64,000 bases of DNA from Haloechinothrix aidingensis. Its GTDB lineage: Bacteria; Actinomycetota; Actinomycetes; Mycobacteriales; Pseudonocardiaceae. The stretch is from assembly GCF_013450155.1 (NCBI RefSeq), contig NZ_JACCKD010000010.1, forward strand, positions 1 through 64,000, given 5' to 3'. The notes beneath the pieces were generated by a model. That model was given only the letters and a program-made list of their open reading frames with translations. It was not told the DNA's origin and ran no database searches. This document shows, piece by piece, positions 39,508-46,580 of this stretch; position 1 is the stretch's first letter; every line of letters starts with the position of its first letter. Made by a program: the position numbers and the translations under genes.

Positions 39508-39717
39508 ATGCGAACGCGGCATACCGGGAGGCACCGGCTTGGTACGCCTGGGCTAGTCCATTGTGTCGAGCATCGCCAAGTGTCCGACGCGCTCGCCGAA
39601 CACCGGCGCAACTGGCTTACCGCGATGTTGGTTCCGGCCAAGCACAGCATCGCGGGCCTGCGCCGGCGGGCACGCGTGGCCGCGTACGAACGTGCGCTGG
39701 CGCCTGCGACGACATAG
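39508..39717 (+). CDS. Small hypothetical protein (69 residues)
   Basis: Open frame beginning ATG with GGAGGA four bases upstream, encoding a basic 69-residue peptide (VSDALAEHRRNWLTAMLVPA, then LRRRARVAAYERALAPATT). G/C at third positions rises in the second half, as expected for coding. No family is recognised. It is followed after 29 bases by a perfect 17-bp hairpin that would suit as its terminator. It may be a real small gene or a decayed remnant. Confidence 0.35.
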   Translation: MRTRHTGRHRLGTPGLVHCVEHRQVSDALAEHRRNWLTAMLVPAKHSIAGLRRRARVAAYERALAPATT

Positions 39718-39746
39718 TGTGAGACAGCCAGAGGGTTATTCACCGG

Positions 39747-39790
39747 TCAGTGGACGCGAGCCGGCCGCACGGTCGGCTCGCGTCCACTGA
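39747..39790 (+). terminator. Strong hairpin downstream of the small open frame
   Basis: TCAGTGGACGCGAGCCG (39747-39763) pairs perfectly with 39774-39790 around a 10-nt loop. The position suits termination of the plus-strand small gene or a back-up for leftward transcription from rpsA. Confidence 0.5.
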
Positions 39791-39952
39791 TCCCTGACCA
39801 GGCACCTACCGTGGCCGCCTGGAGCCCGCGACGCACGCCCGGACACCCCTCCCCCTGCGGGCGCGTCCCCTGCGGCGCATCCCCTGCCGCGTGCCACCCG
39901 CACCCGCCCAGCACGGATCGCACGAGCCCGTCGGGTTCGCTCCCATACGTAA

Positions 39953-39988
39953 CTCGGCCCCGCTCCAGCGTCGTGGAGCGGGGCCGAG
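39953..39988 (-). terminator. rpsA terminator
   Basis: CTCGGCCCCGCTCCA (39953-39967) pairs perfectly with 39974-39988 around a 6-nt loop, 25 bases beyond the rpsA stop. GC-rich stem without a long U-tract. Confidence 0.75.
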
Positions 39989-40013
39989 AACGTTCGTGCC
40001 GGGAAGCGGGCTC

Positions 40014-41534
40014 TCACTCCCCGCCGGAGAGCTTCTCCCGCAGGGCAGCCAGCTGCGCGTCGCTGGCAAGCGTGCCGCTGTTGGTGTCGGCGGCCTGCGA
40101 CTGGCTCGCCCCGCCGTAGTTCTGCTGCTCACCGGAGTCAGCCTCACCTTCGGGCTCACCGGCTCCGGCCTCGGCGACAGCGGCGGCGGCATCGGCCTCA
40201 CGCGCTTCCGCGACCTGCTTCATGTGCTTCTCGTAGCGAGCGTGTGCCTCGGAGTACTGCCGCTCCCACTCCTCACGCTGCTTGTCGTAGCCCTCTTCCC
40301 ATTCCTGGGTCTCGGGGTTGAAGCCTTCGGGGTAGATGTAGTTGCCCTGCTCGTCGTACTCGGCAATCATCCCGTACTGGGTCGGGTCGAACTCCGCGTC
40401 CGGCGTGAAGCCCTCGTTGGCCTGCTTCAGCGACAGCGAGATACGCCTGCGGTCGAGGTCGATGTCGATGACCTTGACCATGACCTCGCCGTTGACGTCC
40501 ACGACCTGCTCAGGCAGCTCGATGTGCCGCTCCGCCAGCTCCGAGATGTGCACCAGCCCCTCGATGCCGTCCTCCACGCGGACGAAGGCACCGAACGGCA
40601 CGAGCTTGGTGACCCGTCCCGGCACGATCTGGCCGATCGCATGTGTGCGGGCGAAGTGACGCCACGGATCCTCCTGGGTCGCCTTCAGCGACAGCGAGAC
40701 CCGCTCGCGGTCCATGTCGACGTCGAGCACCTCGACGGTGACCTCCTGGCCAACCTCGACGACCTCGCTGGGGTGGTCGATGTGCTTCCAGGAGAGCTCG
40801 GAGACGTGCACCAGGCCGTCCACCCCGCCGAGATCGACGAACGCACCGAAGTTGACGATCGACGAGACGACGCCCTTGCGAACCTGACCCTTGCCGAGCG
40901 CGTTGAGGAACTCGCTGCGCACCTCGGACTGGGTCTGCTCGAGGTAGGCACGACGGGAGAGCACGACGTTGTTGCGGTTCTTGTCCAACTCGATGATCTT
41001 CGCTTCGAGCTCGCGACCGACATACGGCTGGAGGTCGCGCACCCGGCGCATCTCGACGAGCGAAGCGGGCAGGAAGCCGCGCAGACCGATGTCCAGGATG
41101 AGACCGCCCTTGACGACCTCGATAACGGTGCCCGAAACCGGCGAGTCGGTCTCCTTGAGCTGCTCGATGGTCCCCCAGGCGCGCTCGTACTGCGCACGCT
41201 TCTTGGACAGGATCAGCCGTCCCTCTTTGTCCTCCTTCTGCAGGACCAGCGCCTCGACCTCGTCACCAACAGCGACAACCTCTGCCGGGTCGACATCGTG
41301 CTTGATGGACAGCTCACGCGAAGGGATGACCCCTTCGGTCTTGTAACCGATGTCGAGCAGGACCTCGTCCCGATCGACCTTGACGATGGTTCCCTCCACG
41401 ATATCGCCGTCGTTGAAGTACTTGATCGTCTTGTCGATGGCAGCGAGGAAGTCTTCCTCCGACCCGACGTCGTTCACGGCGACCTGCTTGGCCTGCTCGG
41501 GGACTGTCGGGGCGATGGTGGTGTCGGTGGACAT
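40014..41534 (-). CDS. rpsA: 30S ribosomal protein S1
   Basis: mRNA-binding protein of the 30S subunit. The 506-residue product carries four S1 domains, visible as IVEGTIVKVDRDEVLLDIGYKTEG, VSGTVIEVVKGGLILDIGLRG, RKGVVSSIVNFGAFVDLGG and VPGRVTKLVPFGAFVRVEDG, followed by a long acidic, glutamate-rich C-terminal tail usual for high-GC actinobacteria. The actinobacterial form has four rather than six repeats. Near coaE, as in mycobacteria (rpsA-coaE order). Confidence 0.96.
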   Translation of the reverse strand: MSTDTTIAPTVPEQAKQVAVNDVGSEEDFLAAIDKTIKYFNDGDIVEGTIVKVDRDEVLLDIGYKTEGVIPSRELSIKHDVDPAEVVAVGDEVEALVLQKEDKEGRLILSKKRAQYERAWGTIEQLKETDSPVSGTVIEVVKGGLILDIGLRGFLPASLVEMRRVRDLQPYVGRELEAKIIELDKNRNNVVLSRRAYLEQTQSEVRSEFLNALGKGQVRKGVVSSIVNFGAFVDLGGVDGLVHVSELSWKHIDHPSEVVEVGQEVTVEVLDVDMDRERVSLSLKATQEDPWRHFARTHAIGQIVPGRVTKLVPFGAFVRVEDGIEGLVHISELAERHIELPEQVVDVNGEVMVKVIDIDLDRRRISLSLKQANEGFTPDAEFDPTQYGMIAEYDEQGNYIYPEGFNPETQEWEEGYDKQREEWERQYSEAHARYEKHMKQVAEAREADAAAAVAEAGAGEPEGEADSGEQQNYGGASQSQAADTNSGTLASDAQLAALREKLSGGE

Positions 41535-41815
41535 GAGTGTAGGGTGCTCCGGTTATGGCTGGGGTCGTTGATTCGTTCTCTTCGGTCGTGCAGCGACAGT
41601 GGGTGCCACACGGTCGATGACGGATGGCCGAGAGTAAGTTGACCGCCGAGATCACCGCGCTCGGTGCGCGGCCCGAGTCCCGGCCAGCGAGTGCCGAGAG
41701 AAAGGCAGCGCAAACCCACTGCGCCTGAAACATCCTACGCGGCAGCTGTACCGAGGTACAAACCGGGGCCGCCTATCGTGAGTGGCGCGCACCACACGGA
41801 GAAAGGAGCCGCCAC

Positions 41816-42709
41816 GTGGCTGACTCAGCGCCGGACGAGACACCGCGATTCACCCGTGCCGAACAGGCCCTCGGGGTCGTCGGACCGGCACGGCGCACGG
41901 TGACGGCCCAGGAGGCCGTCGCCGCCAGTAGCGCCTGGTGGGACGCCGACGCCGAGGAGTACGTCGCCACGCACGGGGACTTCCTCGGGGACGCGGACTT
42001 CGTCTGGTGCCCGGAAGGCTGGCGTGAGTCCGACCTCCAGCTCCTCGGCCCGGTCACCGGACTGCGGGTCCTCGAGGTCGGCTGTGGCACGGCAGCCTGC
42101 GCGCGCTGGCTCACCGGGCAAGGCGCCCTCGCGGTCGGCGTCGACCTGTCCGCGGAGATGTTGCGGCACGCGCGCGCAGCCGACCGCCGGTCGGATCTGC
42201 CCGTGGACCTGGTACGCGCCGACGCCCAGCGGCTGCCGCTGCGCAGCGGCAGCGTCGACACCGCGTTCTCGGCGTTCGGAGCCCTACCCTTCCTGCCGTC
42301 ACTGGCCACCGTGTTCACCGAGGTCAACCGGGTGCTGCGGGACGGTGGCCGCTGGGTGTTCGCGGTCACCCACCCCATGCGCTGGGTGTTCCCGGACGAT
42401 CCGGGGCCTCTCGGTCTCACGGCCACGCACTCCTACTTCGACCGCGAGCCCTATGTCGAGGTGGACGCGCAGCACAACGCGACGTACGTCGAGTACCACC
42501 GCACCCTCGGCGACTACGTGCGCGCGGCGCGACAGTCCGGGTTCCGGCTCGACGACCTGGTCGAGCCCGAGTGGCCGGACGACCAAACCCGCATCTGGGG
42601 CCAGTGGAGCCCGCTACGCGGCACGCTCTTCCCCGGTACCGCGATCTTCTGCTGCCACAAGACGGACGCACCGAACACCGGGCCCGCCCGGCCCGCTACC
42701 GCATCCTGA
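41816..42709 (+). CDS. Class I SAM-dependent methyltransferase
   Basis: A 297-residue methyltransferase with motif I LRVLEVGCGTAACARWL, the acidic loop AVGVDLSAEML, and motif FSAFGALPFLPSLATVFTEVNRVLRDGGRWVF. The C-terminal HPMRWVFPDD segment is typical of a widespread actinobacterial group of small-molecule methyltransferases of unknown substrate. The GTG start has AAAGGAG seven bases upstream. It is followed after 26 bases by the GNAT gene, probably as one transcript. Confidence 0.85.
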   Translation: MADSAPDETPRFTRAEQALGVVGPARRTVTAQEAVAASSAWWDADAEEYVATHGDFLGDADFVWCPEGWRESDLQLLGPVTGLRVLEVGCGTAACARWLTGQGALAVGVDLSAEMLRHARAADRRSDLPVDLVRADAQRLPLRSGSVDTAFSAFGALPFLPSLATVFTEVNRVLRDGGRWVFAVTHPMRWVFPDDPGPLGLTATHSYFDREPYVEVDAQHNATYVEYHRTLGDYVRAARQSGFRLDDLVEPEWPDDQTRIWGQWSPLRGTLFPGTAIFCCHKTDAPNTGPARPATAS

Positions 42710-42735
42710 ACGACCAGACGTCACCGGAGGCCGCC

Positions 42736-43707
42736 GTGCGGGAGCTCGAGGCCGCCCAAGCCGAACACTTCGCCCGGACCGACCCCTTGCTACCGCGAAC
42801 GGTCTCGGTCCCGGAAGGCACGAGCATCAGCGCGGGGCTGCCCGGCGGCGGCCTGGTCCGGGGTAACGCCTACCGGGCCGTGCACGGTCCCCGGTCGATG
42901 GAGAGCCTGTGGCACACCCGAGTGACATGGGAGTTCAGCCCGCTGATCGGCGACTCCGGCGCGGCAGGCATGCACGCCGTGCTTGCGGCGTTCGCCCGCT
43001 GGCTGGGGCCGATGCCCGATGACCAACCGCGTGACGAGACCGCGGTGCTACTCGGCTGGCCCAGTCGTGATGTCGCCGCGTCGGCCGTACTTCGGCGGCA
43101 CGGGTTCACCGCAGGCACCGTGCTCGCCGTGCGAAGCGCCGAAGGCACCGGTGAGGTACGCGCCGGCTCGGCCGCTGCCGTCCCGGCCGGAACCGGCTCG
43201 CCGCGCGTCGCCGTGCGGCACGCATCGGTAACCGACATCGACGCGCTCACCGCTCTCGAGCTGACCGAGTTGCGCTACTCGCGGGCCGTGCTCGGCAGGC
43301 GCATGCGAGCCGAGGCGGCGGAGCTCGTCGACGCGGCACTGCGCGACGCCCTCGACGCGGGCGAGCCGATCTTCGTCGCCGAAGACGCCGGGCAGGTCAT
43401 GGGGATGGCGCGAGCCGGGTGGACCTCCCCCGAACGGAACTCCTCGATCGCACACCGGCTGCCGGCAGGGACGTGGGCGCGCGTCGACACCCTGTCCGTC
43501 GCGCCGGAGGCACGCGGCCACGGGGTGGGACAGCGGCTCATGTCGGTGGCGCACGCCGAGCTCGTCACCACGGGGGTGCGAGGCAGCTACCTGTACTACG
43601 ACACGGCCAACCCACTGTCCTCAGTGTTCTGGCCGAGACAAGGGTACCGTCCGCTATGGACATTATGGGCCACCTCCCCGGACATCCTGTTCTCCACTGC
43701 CGAGTGA
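42736..43707 (+). CDS. GNAT-family acetyltransferase with two GNAT-like halves
   Basis: A 323-residue protein. The C-terminal half is a clear GNAT domain (IFVAEDAGQVMGMARAGW, then WARVDTLSVAPEARGHGVGQRLMSVAHAEL, then FWPRQGYRPLW). The N-terminal half is a degenerate copy (WEFSPLIGDSGAAGMHAVLAAFARWLGP, AVLRRHGFTAGTVLAVR) without the acetyl-CoA loop. The GTG at 42736 is chosen for GGAGG five bases upstream, although the frame opens earlier inside the methyltransferase gene. Substrate unknown. Confidence 0.8.
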   Translation: MRELEAAQAEHFARTDPLLPRTVSVPEGTSISAGLPGGGLVRGNAYRAVHGPRSMESLWHTRVTWEFSPLIGDSGAAGMHAVLAAFARWLGPMPDDQPRDETAVLLGWPSRDVAASAVLRRHGFTAGTVLAVRSAEGTGEVRAGSAAAVPAGTGSPRVAVRHASVTDIDALTALELTELRYSRAVLGRRMRAEAAELVDAALRDALDAGEPIFVAEDAGQVMGMARAGWTSPERNSSIAHRLPAGTWARVDTLSVAPEARGHGVGQRLMSVAHAELVTTGVRGSYLYYDTANPLSSVFWPRQGYRPLWTLWATSPDILFSTAE

Positions 43708-43816
43708 GGTGACGCCCGGCACACGCTGCGCGGCCGATATCACGTCACGACAAGTTGCCGGTCGACCGATACCGCCCTAGCGTGCAGGAGGGAACTCGGC
43801 GCGCCAGGGAGCCTTC

Positions 43817-44596
43817 ATGCACGTAACCGCGGACCGGGTGGTCATCGAGGGGCCGCACGCCACGCTACTACCCGCGACGTCCCTGCATGTCGCGACAGGA
43901 CAGCTGGTCGTGGTTCAGGGTCCTCCCGGACGGGGACTCACCGGGCTCGGCCTCGCTCTCGCCGGCAGGATGCGTGTGACCGCGGGCTCGGTCGCCGTGT
44001 ACGAGCAGCCGGGTGGTGAATCGGACGCGGACGGGCCCGACCGCGGCGGTGCGCACCGGCTGCGCGAGCGTGCCGCGGTGATCGACGCACCTGGCGTGAG
44101 CGAACCGGACGGTGCCCTGCCCTTGCGTGTCGTGGTCGGTGAGGAGCTGGCGCTGGCACGCCGGCCCGCGTCCCGGACCGATGTCGCCGAGTGGTTGTCC
44201 GCGCAGGAGCTCACGGGCCACACCGAGACCCGGTTCGAGGACGTGCCCGCCGACGTACGGACGTTCGTCCTGACCACGCTCGCGGCCACCCGACCGGGGG
44301 TGCGGCTACTGGTGCTGGACACTCCGGACAGGCACGGTTGGGACGCCACGCAGTGGTCGGAGACCGCCCGCCGCTGCGCCGAACGCGGCTTCGCCGTCGT
44401 CGCGCTGGTCGCCACCACTCACCCGTCCGTGTTGCCGGTCCCGCCTGCCCGTGTCGGGGCGGACGACCAACCTCCACCACTGACCCTGCGCGAGGGCACC
44501 GATACCGGCAGCGGCGAGTACGACGGCAACGGCACGGACGAACACACCGGCTCCTCGACGAGCACGACCGGCGGCACCGGGGAAGGAGATCGTTGA
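43817..44596 (+). CDS. Degenerate ABC-type ATPase subunit paired with YhgE/Pip
   Basis: A 259-residue protein laid out like an ABC ATPase (VVIEGPHATLLPATSLHVATGQLVVVQGPPG) but the P-loop reads GPPGRGLTG and lacks the essential lysine. The signature LSGGQ is missing; LLVLDTPDRHGWDATQW takes the place of Walker B. ATP hydrolysis is therefore doubtful. Such proteins occur beside YhgE/Pip genes in actinobacteria. Its stop overlaps the next start (TGATG). The tail is a low-complexity Gly/Thr/Ser stretch. Confidence 0.7.
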   Translation: MHVTADRVVIEGPHATLLPATSLHVATGQLVVVQGPPGRGLTGLGLALAGRMRVTAGSVAVYEQPGGESDADGPDRGGAHRLRERAAVIDAPGVSEPDGALPLRVVVGEELALARRPASRTDVAEWLSAQELTGHTETRFEDVPADVRTFVLTTLAATRPGVRLLVLDTPDRHGWDATQWSETARRCAERGFAVVALVATTHPSVLPVPPARVGADDQPPPLTLREGTDTGSGEYDGNGTDEHTGSSTSTTGGTGEGDR

Positions 44597-46500
44597 TGCG
44601 CTCGATGAGCTCGGTGCGGGTCGCCGCGGGAGAGCTGCGCCGGATCAGCAGCGGGACCCTGCCCAAACTGGCCATCCTGGCGCTGATCCTCGTTCCCCTG
44701 CTCTACGCCTCGCTGTACCTGTTCGCGAACGAGGACCCGTACAACCGGCTCGGCGAGCTACCCGCGGCGGTGGTCAGCGAGGACGCCGGAGCCAGCGACC
44801 CCGACGGCGCGCATCGCGTGCTCGGCGACGAGGTCGCCGAGGAGATCGTCGGCTCCGACACGTTCGACTGGCATGAGGTCTCCCGGCAAGAAGCCGAGGA
44901 CGGCGTCCGCGACGGCACCTACGCCTTCGCCATCACCGTTCCCCGGGACTTCTCGGCGGCGCTGCTGGCCACCGCCGAGTTCGACCCCCGGCGCGCGACG
45001 ATCACGCTGACCACCGACGACGCCAACAACTACATCGCGGGCACCATCGCGAACAAGGTCGCCGAGCAGGTGCGTGCCGCGATCACCGAACGGGTCGGTG
45101 AGGAGGCGGCGGACCGCTTCCTGCTCGGCCTCTCCACCATCCACGGGGCGGTGTCCGACGCAGCGGACGGCGCTCGCGAGCTGGCAGGCGGTACCGACGA
45201 GCTGCTCGAGGGGCAGCAGCAGCTCGAACAGGGTGCGGGTGAGCTGGCGCGCGGCAGCGACGAGCTGGCGGCCGGGCTGGACACCCTGCGCACACGCTCG
45301 ACGGCGCTTCCGGAGAAGGCAGGCGAGCTCGCCGACGGCGCGAATGAGGTGGCCGAGGGCAACGAGCAGCTCGCCGAGCGCGGTAACGAGCTCGCGCGCC
45401 ATTCCACGGCGCTGCAGGACGCTCTCGACGACGCCGGCGAGGAGCTGTCCGAGCAGTTGCGTGCCGACGGTTTCGACGAGCAGGAGATCGACCGGATCCT
45501 CACCGTGCTTGCCGAGCTTCGCTAGCCGATCGACAGGGCGGATCAGGAGGTTCAGAGCGCGTCCGAGAAGCTCGACACCCTCGCCGCCGGGTCCCGAGCG
45601 GTCGCCGACGGGTCCGGGGAGCTGGCCGACGCGGCCCCGGAGCTGGTCGACGGCATCGAAGAAGCCGCGAGCGGCGCCGCGGAACTCGCGCAGGGCGCGG
45701 ACGAGCTCGCGCAGGGGCAGGCCGAGGCCACCAACGGTGTCAGCGCGCTGCGCGACGGTGCCTACGACCTCGATGACGGCCTGCACGACGGGCTCGGCCG
45801 CATTCCCGACCCGGACGACGACGAGCGCGCGGCCACGGCCAGCACCATCGCCAACCCTGTCGGGATCGACTCGCACAGTCTGGCCTCGGCCGGCAGTTAC
45901 GGTGCCGGGCTGGCCCCGTACTTCATGGCCCTGTCTGCATGGGTGGGTGCGTTCGTGCTGTTCCTCCTGCTGCGCCCGCTGTCGGTGCGGGCGCTGGCCG
46001 CAGGGGCCTCGTCGCTGCGGGTCGCGCTCGGTGGCTGGTTACCGGCCGCCGCGCTCGGTATCGCACAGATGATCGTGCTGCTCGGCGCCGTCAGCCTGCT
46101 GGTCGGTATCGACGTCGCGCATCCGGTCGGTGCCGTTGGCTTCCTGATCGTCACGACCCTCGCCTTCACAGCGGTGGTTCATGCGCTGAACGCCTACTTC
46201 GGCGCCGTCGGGAAGTTCCTGGCGCTGGTGGTCCTCGTACTCCAGCTGGTCACCGCGGGCGGCACGTTCCCGTGGCAGACGATCCCCGAGGTGCTGCAAC
46301 CACTGCACCACATCCTGCCGATGACCTATGTGGTCGATGGCCTGCGGGAGCTACTCTACACCGGAGCCTCGGCGAGCGTGGCCACCGACGTGGCCGTACT
46401 GGCGGCCTACACCGCCGGAGGGCTGCTGCTGTCTACACTCGCCGCACGCAAACGGCGAGTGTGGACAGCATCCGCACTCAAACCGGAACTGGCGCTGTAG
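44596..46500 (+). pseudogene. YhgE/Pip-family membrane protein gene interrupted by an in-frame TAG
   Basis: The frame encodes an N-terminal membrane helix (LPKLAILALILVPLLYASLYLF), a long extracytoplasmic region with the repeated pattern xELAxGxxELAxG, and C-terminal membrane helices (YFMALSAWVGAFVLFLLLRP to ELLYTG), the full YhgE/Pip architecture of about 635 codons. A single TAG at 45523-45525 (codon 310) splits it. The reading frame continues open for 324 further codons with uninterrupted family similarity. The context LR-stop-PIDRADQEVQ suggests a CAG (Gln) to TAG change. It could be a recent nonsense mutation, a sequencing error, or read-through. Without read-through the product lacks its C-terminal membrane part. 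Confidence 0.85.
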
Positions 46501-46517
46501 CCCCGCCCGCCCACCAA

Positions 46518-46568
46518 CGCTGAATGACGCTTTCGGTCCACGTGGCGGACTGAGGGCGTCATTCAGCG
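46518..46568. repeat. 22-bp-arm inverted repeat, copy 2 (terminator-like)
   Basis: Arms 46518-46539 and 46547-46568 (starting CGCTGAATGACGC and ending GCGTCATTCAGCG) with a 7-nt loop. It is homologous to the copy at 38079-38129 with a few arm changes, some retaining G-U pairing. It separates the convergent YhgE gene and polA. Confidence 0.88.
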
Positions 46569-46580
46569 CATCCCTTGCCG

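Larger units (their letters stand above)
39339..40013. other. Long intergenic region between coaE and rpsA
   Basis: This 675-bp stretch has no recognisable family. It holds one small plus-strand open frame with a ribosome site (39508-39717) and two strong hairpins (39747-39790 and 39953-39988). A minus-strand frame across 39486-39743 looks like a shadow. The rest shows nothing I can interpret. Confidence 0.6.

Noticed and set aside
39486-39743. 85-codon minus-strand frame in the coaE-rpsA gap
   Set aside because: No ribosome site or family resemblance; it overlaps the better supported plus-strand frame.
43817-44596. Functional ABC ATPase for YhgE
   Set aside because: The P-loop lacks the lysine and there is no LSGGQ signature, so it is described as degenerate instead.
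45523-45525. TAG as a pyrrolysine codon
   Set aside because: No pylS, pylT or methylamine methyltransferase context, and the family is a membrane protein without such a residue; nonsense mutation or base error is simpler.
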